From Hibiscus mutabilis (Eukaryota; Streptophyta; Magnoliopsida; Malvales; Malvaceae), in the NCBI GenBank assembly GCA_019671005.1, contig CM033752.1, positions 14,136,001 through 14,200,000 on the forward strand: a stretch of DNA of 64,000 nucleotides, read 5' to 3'. Made by a program: the position numbers and the translations under genes. This document shows, piece after piece, positions 23,099 through 33,941 of the stretch; positions within the stretch are counted from its first letter, which is position 1, and every line of letters begins with the position of its first letter. A model generated the notes under the pieces. That model saw only the letters and a list, made by a program, of their open reading frames with translations. It was not told the origin of the DNA and ran no database searches.

Positions 23099-23790
23099 GT
23101 TAGGGGATTATTCGGTAGCTGCTAACACCATTCCAGTTCAGACTCAGAGGACCTCTTATCCAAATCAGAAGGGTCAAGGCTTTGCTAGAGAAGGAGTGAG
23201 CCACATGTCTTAACATTAGAGTGGGGGTACGATCCAGTCCACCACGAGGGCACCTGCGAGGCAGTATGCAGTCAAGGTTCAAGAGAACTGTGAGGCTACT
23301 GATGTTATTTCAAGTATGTTTACCTTTTTTCAATCCCTATAGTTGCTCTTGTGGATTCAAGATCTACCCATTCCTACATCCATAGTGGAATATCCCAACA
23401 GTGGGGTATTCCTGTCAAGGATCTTAAGATAAGAGTCCTTGTGACTAGTCCTTTGAGGTATGATATTTTAGTAGATAAGGTGTATCGAAGGTGTCCGATT
23501 GAGATTCAAGGTTCGATCTTTTTGGCTAATTTGATGGTGTTGCCGTTTCAAGAGTTTAATGCTATCCTAGGGATGGATTGATTGTTTGAGCATGATGCGC
23601 GTTTGGGTTGTAGAGCGATGACCCTTAAGCTTCGTGGTTTGGATGGGGCTAAGTTGGTAGTGAAAGGTAAGAGAAATACTTGCCTTTTCAATGTAGTGTC
23701 GGCCTTGGCGGCACAAAGATTGATCCAACAAGGTTATGAGGCCTTATTGGCTCGTATAGTTGATTCAAGGGTTGAGAGTTTGATGCTTGA
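23099..23790 (+). pseudogene. gag end and protease of element C
   Basis: A short gag tail (QRTSYPNQKGQGFARE) is followed by ARQYAVKVQENCEATDVISS, the usual entry to protease. The active site reads VDSRSTHSYI at about 23348: DSG is changed to DSR, so catalysis is lost. The rest of the domain is open from 23351: GIPVKDLKIRVLVTSPL, VYRRCPIEIQGSIF, LPFQEFNAILGMD, then a TGA at 23579 where GMDWL would continue. Confidence 0.85.
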
Positions 23791-24690
23791 GACTCTTCGA
23801 ACTGTTAAAGAGTTTGCTGATGTGTTTTTGGAAAAGTTACCCAGACTTCTTCCAAATCGCAAGTTAAAGGTTTGGATAGATGTGATGCCAAGCACGGCAC
23901 CAGTGTCTATTGCTCCGTATCATATGGTACCAATAGAGTTGAAAGAGCTAAATAATTAGATTCAAGAGTGTTTGGAAAAAGGGTTTGTCTGACCAAGCAT
24001 ATCACCTTGGGGCGTACTGGTCTTGTTTGTTAAGAAAAATGATGGTACAATAAAGATGTGCATTGATTACTGCTAGCTCAACAAGGTAACCATGAAGAAC
24101 TGTTATCCCCTACCAAGAATAGATGACATATTTGACTAGTTGAGAGGTGCCCATGTGTTCTTAAAGATTAACTTGAGGTTGGGTTACTACCAGTTAAAGG
24201 TAGTAGAGGAGGATGTTCAGAAAACTACTTTTAGGATGCGGTATGGGTATTATGAGTTCTTGGTAATACCTTTTAGGCTTACCAATGCACCTGCAGCTTT
24301 TATGGACATGATGAACTATAAATTTTAGCCCTACCTAGATCAGTTTATGGTGGTCTTCATTTATGATATCTTGGTTATTCGAGCTCAGAAGAGGGGCACG
24401 ACTATCATCTTTGTGTTATCCTTTAGACCTTTGGGGAAAGACAGCTTTTTGCCAAGTACAGTAAGTATGAATTTTGGCTTTTTGAGGTGGCATTTTTGGG
24501 CTACATTATTACAGCGGATGGAATCTGAGTCGATCTACAAAACATCCAGGCTGTGGTAGAGTGGATACCACATATGAATATTACGGAGGTTTATAGTTTT
24601 CTTTGACTTGTCGGATATTACCTCTATTTTGCCAATGAATTTTCTATCATAGCGACGCGTATGACCAAGTTGTTATAGAAATAAGTTTCA
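23791..24690 (+). pseudogene. Reverse transcriptase of element C
   Basis: LPRLLPNRKLKVWIDVMPST and APVSIAPYHMVPIELKEL open the domain. Stops follow at 23957, 23989, 24074 and 24137. The palm reads YGYYEFLVIPFRLTNAPAAF, then QFMVVFIYDILVI near 24340-24370: the catalytic pair is I-Y-D, so the first Asp is Tyr. Frames shift after 24375, and the thumb and connection (around 24470-24640) are recognisable only in pieces. Confidence 0.9.
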
Positions 24691-25150
24691 TTTAAATGGA
24701 ACGAGAAAAGTCAATAAAGCTTCGAGCAGTTAAAGGATTACCTAACGAAAGCTCTAGTTTTGATGCAACCCGAGTCGAAAAGGATTATGTTGTGTTTAGT
24801 GATACTTCGTTAAACGGGCTTGGTTGTGTGCTCATGCAAAAGGGTAAGTGGTTGTTTACGCCTCGAGACAACTTAAGCCTCATAAATAGAATTACCTTGC
24901 GCATGATTTGGAGCGTGGCCGCCATTATCTTTGTGTTGAAGATTTGGAGGCACTATCTATATAGAGAAAATTTTTATATCTACACCGATCATAAGTGCTT
25001 GAAGTACCTCCTCACCCGAAAGGAGTTCAATTTGAAGAAAATGCGATATATTAAACTGCTAAAGGACTATGATTGTATCAGAGTATCATCCCGCTAAACC
25101 TAATGTGGTGGCTGATGCTTTGAGCTGGAAGTCTATGTCAGACTTAAGAG
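24691..25150 (+). pseudogene. RNase H of element C
   Basis: YVVFSDTSLNGLGCVLMQKG marks the first catalytic Asp. The following strand is frameshifted for about 20 codons near 24840-24900 before IFVLKIWRHYLYRENFYIY and TDHKCLKYLLTRKEF. YHPAKPNVVADALSW closes the domain in a new frame at 25080-25130. The order is normal. Confidence 0.88.
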
Positions 25151-25572
25151 CGATGTTTTCACGGTTGAGGATGACCGAGGATGGTGGGCTGTTAGTCGAC
25201 CTTCAGGTGGAGCCTACCCTAGTACAAGAGATAAAGAGAGCACAAGTGTAGATTAAGAGTTAGTGAAAAAGATAGAGATGGTACGAAGGGGCGAGGCATC
25301 CGATTTTGAGGTGCGAGATAGTAGGATCTTGTACTTTAAAGGTCAGTTGTGTGTTTCAACCTTGGATGATTTGCAGGACCATATCCTTTGAGAGGCGCAT
25401 CGCAGTCCCTTTTCTATGCATCCGGATAGCAAAAAGATGTTTCAAGACCTTCGTCCTTTTTATTGGTGGCCTAGTATGAAAAGAGATGTATCCGAGCTTG
25501 TGAGTAGATGTTTAGCTTGTTAACAAGTTAAGGTCAAACACCAAGTTCCTTCGGGCTTGCTTCAACCTATCC
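25151..25572 (+). pseudogene. Integrase of element C, first part
   Basis: The RNase H to integrase linker (DLRAMFSRLRMTEDGGLLVD) leads to the zinc-binding domain with all four ligands: EAHRSPFSMH (two His) and SRCLAC (two Cys), then a TAA. The text ends at GLLQP followed by TATCC, where D is inserted. The continuation is at 37417. Confidence 0.88.
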
Positions 25573-26003
25573 TGTAACCCCTTGACCCGGCCTAGATGCC
25601 CAACCGAACCAAGAAGGCTACATTAGGTTTGTCGTAGCAAATCGAAGAGATACAACAAAACTCGATCCATTTTTTTTCCTTTTTATCTCATCTAGATGCC
25701 AATTATTGACCCTACATGATCATGCAGACATCAGGCGTAACCCAACTCAATCGGGCATCAATTTGACATCTAATTGATCATATTTATAATTTAGGGACCA
25801 AATTGTAAAAACCAAAAATTTTAGGACTAAAGCTCACTTTTAAGTTACCAACTTTTAATTAGTCAGGTTCCAATCTCTCATGTCAAATTTCAGCTCAATC
25901 TGATCATTCTATCACATACAATTTCATTGACAAGATTCAAGGACTAAAATGTAAAGATGACAAAACTGCCCCAAAGTGACATTTACAGAATAAACGGTCA
26001 TCC

Positions 26004-26327
26004 ATACCGATACGGGTAAGCCCGTACTGATACGGTTTGGAACACCCTATTTCGGTACTTTACCATACCGTATCGATACCCCCAACTGAATTACCTAACT
26101 TTTTAAATGTTATACACCGTACTGATACAGCTCCTTAAGTGTTACGGTACGGGAGTTCAAGTTGAAAAAGTGAATTCCAGAGGCCAAAACTCGTACGAAA
26201 CACCCATACTTGTATCGGTACGCTTGGCCAAATTTGCCAATGCGTATCGAAAAGCACAAGGCCTATAACAATCCCACAAGCCTGAAATTGCCTAGCCATA
26301 CCGATACGGTCCCTCGCGTATCGGTAC
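26004..26327 (-). promoter_or_regulatory. Palindrome dyad array in the 3' LTR of D
   Basis: Clear dyads start at 26004/26024 (ATACCGATAC, GTACTGATAC), 26049/26070, 26119/26141 and 26298/26318 (ATACCGATAC, GTATCGGTAC). Two more near 26190-26250 are eroded. All lie 430-755 bp from the LTR 3' end, as in A. Confidence 0.8.
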
Positions 26328-26747
26328 GCCTAGGACTGTAATGTCACATTTGGCTGATTTTTCATTCCGAAAGCAAACTCAAACTATTCCAACATGTTTA
26401 AAACACGATACCAACATGCCAAACATATCACAAGCTAACTAGCATCACAATTCTAACAACAAAACAAGGTTTCATGCATCAAAAAGGAAATCTATAGGCA
26501 TGCTTCCTAATATGCATCAAGCCAACATATCAAAAGATAAACCAACACCAAAATCAAACCTTAAAGACCATATACAACCCAAGAGAAACTAAAGAAACAT
26601 GCTCAGACAGGGAGTTCCACAAAACATCTCCCAAAACACCACTAGTACCTCATTGCCCCTATTCATTATAGTCTAGTCTCTAACATAATTTGGAAACAAG
26701 TCTTGCCAAGATCCCCATGCTTCTTGCTGCCTTTCAGGACTTTAATT

Positions 26748-26798
26748 CTCTGCATTGATGGACAAAGAGAGCGTAAGCACACAAGGCTTAGTGAGGAA
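26748..26798 (-). promoter_or_regulatory. Hairpin/pyrimidine/CAG block in the 3' LTR of D
   Basis: In element orientation CCTCACTAAGC, loop CTTGTGT, GCTTACGCTCTCTTTGTCC, then CAATGCAG. The second D copy is at 35117-35166. Confidence 0.5.
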
Positions 26799-29065
26799 TG
26801 CTCAGAACAAAACACCATCAATGCATTTAAAACCATTTACGTTACATCATCCTTTAAAACATCATGCCTTTTTTAAAACATGCACTTTACATCATTAAAA
26901 CCAGCATATTAAACCATATGCTACATGTATCATTAATCCACAGCAAGTCACATTGCTAACCCTCTACTTAAGCCTTCCCATGCATTACTACCAAATGCAA
27001 AGCTCAGGGAGAAACATGTATAAATCACATTATACTACATAACCAATTCAATGATACATTAACAATTATATTGGCTTACAAGTGATCATTAAACAAGTCC
27101 AATAACAAAAGAGTTTATTGGATACACGAATTCAACAAGTGTTAACCCAACACTTCAAGCCATCTCAACCGGAATAGAGATACAATCACAATCGTGGTAC
27201 AATAACAACCGGCTACAATTTCAACCCATGGGGACACCAACCCCAAATCATCGGTTAGACGCTTAATCCACTAATGAGAGTTTTTGGTACCATATAACCC
27301 CTCAACCGTTAGGGTACTTGGATGAAGGATTCTATACGCCGTATAAACCCCTCAACATCCAAGGTGACTTATTTACAGTGCACTCAATCCTATGGCCGGC
27401 CAACTATATCTGATAACAATTTAAAAACCACATCACTTGCCAATATAATTAACCTTTTAACATTTACCTCACTGTTTTAAACAAGCATTAACCAAAACAC
27501 TTTTCCAAAGCAACAACCACGCTTTTAACCACAAGTATAAACCATACTTACAAGGATCACTTACCATGTGCATCCTTCAGCAAAACATGCTTAAAAACAG
27601 TATATCAAATACTTTAAAACATGCTTAAACAGTAGGTAACATGTAATCAAAACAAGTGCATAAAATCATTTCAACTTAGCACGACCGAGAGAGTAAAACC
27701 ACTTTATACTTACTTCTGAGTCTAGGTAAGCGTTTCAAGCTCTACCTTAACTCCCAAAAATCTGTTCTCAAAACATCCAAACGATTTAAACCACGTTTTC
27801 ACTCACCAATACGCAAAAACTCGATTCGCTGACGCGAAATCAAGTATCCGAAACCTCCAACGCTTCTTCAATCACTTCTGGATCAACCTCCCCTATTTTT
27901 ACCACAAAACAATAGAAGATTAATGCATCATAGTGCATTCTAAACACAGCAACTACAATCCTTCTCGGATCTCCACAAAACCTTCACAATTAACCCTCCA
28001 CAACAACCGAAAACATAATCAAAACACTTCGATTCATAACCCAACCAACATCTATCAATCTAACATCACTTTCAACATCAAAACATATCTAAAAAAAGAT
28101 CTAAATTAACCTACCACCTCCAGCAACCTTACAACCATAAAACACCACAAAACCTCAAAACTAACAACCTAAACAAATAGAGATTCTTAAGTTTCGGGAT
28201 TCCTTTGATAAAAATCACTTATCAACATTATTAAACATCCAAAATATAAATCAAAGCATCCTTAATTACTGGAAATTAGATCCAATCTATGAATTAACTC
28301 ATTTCCCCCAAATAACTCAATTAAACATTAAAAAATCATCAAAATCAAATTAGAAACACAAAAATAAGGATCAAATGCTTGGGAATTTCAATAAAGAACC
28401 ATACAATAGAGGAGATCTCGGACCTTACACCTATTGTGAAGTTTCTCCCTTAATTGATTTGTGAAAAGCTAAGAAAACATAAGATTTCAATGAGATTTTG
28501 CAAGACAAAGTTAAAGAATCAAGTTAAAATCAATATTCTGAGTGAAAAGAATCTCTCACCTCTGGATTTTGATGAAATTCTGATTGTTTGGCAGAAAAGA
28601 GGTTGAGATAAAAGGTTTAGGAAAAAGTTACATAAATTTCTTTAAAAGCTAATAACTTACTTAGATATTTTAATCCCTTTTAAACCACCTTTAAAACACA
28701 TGTTTAAAATGATTTAATTGAAGGGAGAAACCCCCAGCAAAAACTTGGTAATTTAGCTCCTTAAGGATTTTAAGAATTTGACCCTTTTCATTTTAGTCAC
28801 TTTAAAACAGTTTTCAAAAATCACATTTTGGTCACTAACCAAAATGTCACATTTCCAAATTCCATTTTCCACAATTTATTCCACTAAAAATCAATATATA
28901 CATTAAAAGATGATTTTTAACTACTTTTCCACATTTTTATATTTCTGAAAATATACGATCTCAAAACTGACTAGAATCCCTACTTCGGTCCACTTGACCG
29001 TCTAATAAACCACCAAACTGCTAAGCCCTAAAATCAAGGTGTTACAACTCTCCCCCACTTAAGAA

Positions 29066-30510
29066 ATTTCTTCCCCGAAATTTACCTGGAGGAAACAGGT
29101 GCGGAAACTGTCTCAACATATCTGACTTGCGCTCCCACGTGGCCTCCTCAACACCGCGGTGCTTCCACAACACCTTAACAAGTTATATTGTCTTGCCACG
29201 CAACACCTTACTGCCGGTATCAAGAATCTCTATTGGTTCTTCATCGTAAGATAGGACTGGTCTCAACTTAATCTCCTCCACCGGCATGACATGCGATAGA
29301 TCCGACCTATACCTCTGCAACACCGAAACATAGAACACATCGTGAATCTTTCCCAACTCCGGATGTAGCCTCAAACGATATGCAATAGAACCCACATGCT
29401 CAATAACCTCGTAAGGTCCAATGAACCTCGGGCTAAGCTTTCTTTTCTGCCCAAACTGCAACACCTTTTTCCAGGGTGACACTTTCAAAAACACTTTATC
29501 ACCCACAGCGTACTCTATATCCCTACGCTTCAAATCCGCATAGGATTTCTGGCAATCTGTAGTTGCTTTTAAGCACTCACATATCAACTTTACCTTTTCG
29601 GTTGTGCCTTTCAAAACATTGGGCATCGACACAAACTTTTCCCCCGCTTCTGCCCAACACACGGGCATACGACATTTCCTGCCATACAATGCCTCATAAG
29701 GTGCCATCTGTATTCTATCATGATAACTGTTATTATAAGCAAACTCCACCGACGACAAATGATACTCAATAACACAAAAGCTCAGCATATCTTCGAGAAC
29801 CTGAATCACACGCTCTGACTGGCCATCTGTCTGAGGATGATACGAGGTACTGAAACTCAACCGAGTTCCCAAAGCACGATGCAAACTCACCCAAAACCTT
29901 GCAGTGAACCGCGGATCCCTATCCGAAACTATAGATTTGGGCACTCCTTGCAAACGTACAATCTTAGAGATATACAGTTTAGCCAACTTGTCCAAGGTAT
30001 ATGTAGTATGCACTAGCACAAAATGCGCACACTTCGTAAATCGATCCACAATCACCCGAATGGAATCCTTTTTGGTCGGCGTCAAAGGCAGCCCAGACAC
30101 GAAATCTATGGTGATTCTTTCCCACTTCCATTCCGGTATCCTCAACGGTTGCAACAACCCGGAAGGAAACTGATGCTCAGTCTTTACCCACTAACAAACC
30201 ATACACCGAGCAACGAAATCAGCTACATCCCTTTTCAGTCCAACCCAATAGTACTCCTCTTTCAACCCTCGATGCATTTTAGTACTACCAGGATGCATAG
30301 CGAAAGGACTAGCATGTGCCCCAGTCAAAATAGTATGCCTCAACTCTTCATCCTCAGACACCACTATTCGACCTTTGAAACACAACACCCCATCATCGTT
30401 GAAATGAAAATCCGTAGGATTTTCATCCTTGATATCTTCCATATGAGGTACCAAACTCCCATCGTACGGTTGCTTCTCTTTAATCATCTGCGACAAGGAC
30501 GGATTCACCT
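29066..30510 (-). pseudogene. Integrase with chromodomain of gypsy D
   Basis: Zinc-binding part at 30191-30340 with intact ligands: GAHASPFAMH and ARCMVC. A stop after CMVC breaks the frame. The core 29183-30157 is open for 324 codons: WKWERITIDFVSGLPL (first Asp), SDRDPRFTARFW (second Asp), TDGQSERVI (Glu), so the DDE triad is complete. About seven residues are missing near EYHLSSVEFAYNNS compared with A. C-terminal SPRFIGPYEVIEHVG and the chromodomain DEEPIEILD follow. A TAA replaces the codon after GKTI near 29180, but VKVLWKHRGVEEATWE continues in frame beyond it. This is the best-preserved gene segment of the window, yet not intact. Confidence 0.94.
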
Positions 30511-30511
30511 G

Positions 30512-31050
30512 CTACTCAGCCAATAAACCTCCGACATTCGTCACACTCAACCGAGCAAACATGGCTCTCAACTTCACAGCTGCTTTTTTGCTCAAAGCAT
30601 CCGCCACAACATTGGCTTTCCCCAGATGATACTCAATGGTCAGATCATAATCCTTAAGCAACTCCAACCATCTACGTTGCCTAAGATTCATCTTCTTCTG
30701 TGTCATCAAATATTTCAAACTCTTATGATCCATATAAACCACACATTTCTCACTATAAAGGTAATGCCTCCAGATCTTCAAGGCAAACACAAACGCTGCA
30801 AGCTCAAGATCGTGAGTAGGGTAGTTACGTTCATGCACCTTCAACTGCCTAGATGCATACACCACTACCTTATCATTTTGCATCAACACACAACCAAGCC
30901 CAACATACGACGCATCACTATAAACAACGAACTTCTTCCCCAATTTTGGTTGAACCAAGACTGGAGCTCGCGTCAAAGCTTCCTTCAACCTTTCAAAAGC
31001 TCATTGCCTATCTCATGTCCACTCAAACCGAACATTCTTTTGTAGTAACT
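30512..31050 (-). pseudogene. RNase H of gypsy D
   Basis: Open 30512-30988: APVLVQPKLGKKFVVYSDAS (first Asp), YASRQLKVHERNYPTHDLEL (Glu), FALKIWRHYLYSEKCVVYMD (Asp; YTD is YMD), KSLKYLMTQ, RQRRWLELLKDYD, GKANVVADALS. A stop between GLLAE and the next segment separates it from integrase. Confidence 0.93.
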
Positions 31051-31940
31051 TTGTTAATGGAGCTGCCAAACTGGAGAACCCTTCCACAAACCTTCGGTAG
31101 TAACCCGCCAAACCAAGGAAACTCCTAACCTCCATCACAGACTTGGGCTCCTTCTAACTCATTAAAGCCTCAACCTTATGCAGATCGACACGTATTCCTT
31201 CGGCCGACACAACATGCTCGAGGAACACAACTTCCTTAAGCCAGAACTTGCATTTGCTTAACTTAGCATAAAACTGATTAGCCAACAGCGTCTAGAGCAC
31301 AATTCTCAAATGTCTATCATGATCCTCCTTGATGGGAGTACACAAGGAAACACAACCACAAACTGGTCCAAAAACTCATGAAACACTCGGTTCATCATGT
31401 CCATAAAATCAGCTGGTTCATTGGTCAAACCAAACAGCATCACAAGAAACTCGTAATGCTCGTACCTCGTACGGAAGGCTGTTTTGGGCATATCCACCTC
31501 CTTCACCTCTAACTAGTAGTACCCCGACCTCAAATTTGTCTTGGAAAACACCGAGGCTCCCCTGAACTAATCAAACAGGTCATCTATCTGTGGTAAGGGA
31601 TACTTGTTCTTTATTGTCAACTTATTCAAATACCGATAATCTATACACATTCGCAACGCACCATCTTTCTTCTTAACAAATAGCATCGGCGCTCCCCATT
31701 GTGAGATATTGGGTCTAATGAACCCACGGTCAAGCACCTCCTGCAACTGCGTTTTCAACTCCTTCGGAGCCATGCGGTATAGAGCAATGGATACCGGTAT
31801 CGTACCCGCAAAGACCTCAATGCCAAACTCTACCTTACAGTCAGGTGGCAACCTTGGTAATTCCTTCGAAAAAAATCCGGAAACTCACATACGGTGTGAA
31901 CATCCTGCACCTTCAACTCTTTTGATCCAAAATTCATAAT
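31051..31940 (-). pseudogene. Reverse transcriptase of gypsy D, catalytic site deleted
   Basis: Fingers are open at 31567-31851: MPPDCKVEFGIEVFAGTIPV, PKELKTQLQEVLDRGFIRPN, WGAPMLFVKKKDGALRMCID. After a stop at the end of IDDLFD the palm is read at 31306-31506: TRYEHYEFLVMLFGLTNEP, VFHEFLDQFVVVF. There the text jumps to PCVLPSRR. Comparison with A and E shows about 11 bases missing near 31350, exactly the codons for the I-D-D catalytic box and a frame change. Without both aspartates the protein cannot polymerise DNA. Confidence 0.93.
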
Positions 31941-31954
31941 TAGGCCAAATAAGC

Positions 31955-32400
31955 CTAACATCCCGAATCCAACATTCGACTTGCTTCCAAAGCCGAAACA
32001 ACATTAGACAAAAACTTGGCATTTTCACCAACAACCACCACCTCATAATCATCTGAAAACCTCAAGGATATTCGTTTGGTCTCAAAATCCACCACAGCCC
32101 GATGTTTGGTTAACCAATCCATTCCCAAAATCACATCAAAACCATGGAATGGTAACTCTATCAAGTCCATAGCAAACATATGTCCCTGAACCATCAGCGG
32201 ACACCTACGATACAAACTCCTAACCATGACTGTCTCCCAAGAGAACTAGTCACTCTAACACGCACATTAAGAATTTCAACAGATATATTAAGCAACTCAG
32301 CATCCTCACTCAAAATGTATGAATGAGTAGAACCAGAATCAACCAATGAATACAACGACAAAGATTGTAGGGTAAAAGTGCCTGCAATCACATCGGTGTC
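31955..32400 (-). pseudogene. Protease of gypsy D
   Basis: LVDSGSTHSYILSEDAELLN shows an intact DSG active site. A frameshift near 32230 follows TSSLG. The continuation at 31955-32227 has SLYRRCPLMVQGHMF, LPFHGFDVILGMDWLTKHR and YEVVVVGENAKFLSNVVSA. Apart from the frameshift the domain has normal length. Confidence 0.9.
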
Positions 32401-33683
32401 AATGCGACCCTCGCGGTACGCATACACCCTAGCCAGTCCACTTCCCTCAAGCTGGATAGCAACAGTATGAGCCACAGTCCTCTGCCCACCATATCGACGC
32501 TGAAACGATCTACGGCCACGACCCCGCTGCGGAGCAACAACAAGTGCAGCACCCTGCCCACCTCGAGCCAACAGCGGACAATCACGTCTCTGATAGTCGT
32601 CTGACCCACAACTCCAACAAGCACTAGCCACCATAAGCGCAGGTGCCGACCCTCCCTGGCCAAATGCGGGCAATCTCGCCTCAAATGATCTCGGGATCCA
32701 CATACCCAACAAGTGCTAAACGGGGCTCTAACCTGGGCACCCTACCTCTGGACTCCACGTCCCATAACACCATGCCTCAGCTCCAAGTGAAACCTCCTGT
32801 CACGATGTCTCTTGACCTGACCACCGCTATAACCTGAATTAACAGCTCTCTTACCCGAGCTAGAACCTCGCGATCTAGATACCAAACCCAAATTTTGCTC
32901 CACATACTTGGCTTGCGAAATCAACACATCAAAGTCGGTGTAATCAGCAGCAAGCATGTATGTCTTAACATCCTGCACAAGCCCATATCAGAAACGATCA
33001 CATCGAGTACGCTCATCAGAAACCAACTCAGGCGCATACTGACACAACCTCATGAACTGTACCTCGTACTCCGCAACAGACATATTGTCTTGCACTAGAG
33101 CCATAAACTCACGTTTCTTCTCATCCTGATATCGAATTCCCAAAAACTTTTTATGAAATGCCCTACAGAAGAACTCTCAGGTCACATCCTCAGTCACCAT
33201 ACCGGATATCATGGTAGGCCATCATGCATAAGCATCACCCTGCAGTAGGGAAACAACACGGCCCAGCTTACGAGCATCGGTGCACCCTATCTAGCCCAGT
33301 ATCCTCTCAGTACTGGCCAACCAACCCTCAGAGGCCTCAGGTAACAAACCTCGAAACTCAACTCCACCCAAACTATAAAGATGCTCAAGCGGCAAACCTT
33401 GCCCCTCAACCGGTGCTGCTGGCACACGGACACCCACAACTGCTGCCTGAAAAGCACCGATCATGACCTGGATCAATGGTGCCATATCACCCATCCTTGG
33501 CCCAGCCGGCGCAGGTGGTACTTGTTCCACTCCCTTTGGAAGATTAGGTAGGGGTGGTGGCAACTCTCCAGGATGTACAACTTCTCCTTCAACATCCTGC
33601 CCAGTAGCAGCAACAATCGTACCCGATTGCAACTCTCTCTTCGGTCCTATTGTGATAAAATATATATAAGGCATGATAATCAT
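32401..33683 (-). pseudogene. gag: gag of gypsy D with two CCHC knuckles
   Basis: N-terminal region (proline-rich, GELPPPLPNLPKGVEQVPPA) and capsid entry GVEFRGLLPEASEGWL are open from 33683 to 33291; the start codon is uncertain. The capsid is frameshifted several times between 33290 and 32980. The C-terminal half has two knuckles: CWVCGSRDHLRRDC near 32660-32700 (complete CX2CX4HX4C, in a different frame from its neighbour) and CWSCGSDDYQRRDC near 32580-32620 (His replaced by Tyr). Arginine/glycine-rich linkers (QRGRGRRSFQRRYGG) join it to protease. Confidence 0.85.
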
Positions 33684-33920
33684 TTTAAAACAAACACAGT
33701 ACGACCAGCCTCAAGCAAGGATCCAAGACTTTCATTTCAAAAATCAAAACTTTCCAGACTATAATAATAAGGTAATGGGGACCCCCAAAACTTCCCCAAC
33801 ATAGCATACGACAGCCAACATTCATATATCAATCACCGTGCATATCAACCAGCGTACATACAACAATCACCGTACAAATCAAACATGGCAAGAACACAAC
33901 AACCTCCCAAACGAACCAAA

Positions 33921-33936
33921 CCTGGCTCTAATACCA
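33921..33936 (-). other. Primer binding site of gypsy D
   Basis: On the minus strand TGGTATTAGAGCCAGG, one mismatch from the initiator tRNA-Met complement, lies five bases inside the 5' LTR. Confidence 0.9.
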
Positions 33937-33941
33937 CCAAA

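Larger units (their letters stand above)
25573..29046 (-). repeat. 3' LTR of gypsy D (3474 bp)
   Basis: Plus-strand limits TGTAACCCCTTGACCC ... AGGTGTTACA. The partner is 33942-37416. It holds the palindrome dyads at 26004-26327 and the hairpin block at 26748-26798. No genes. Confidence 0.95.
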
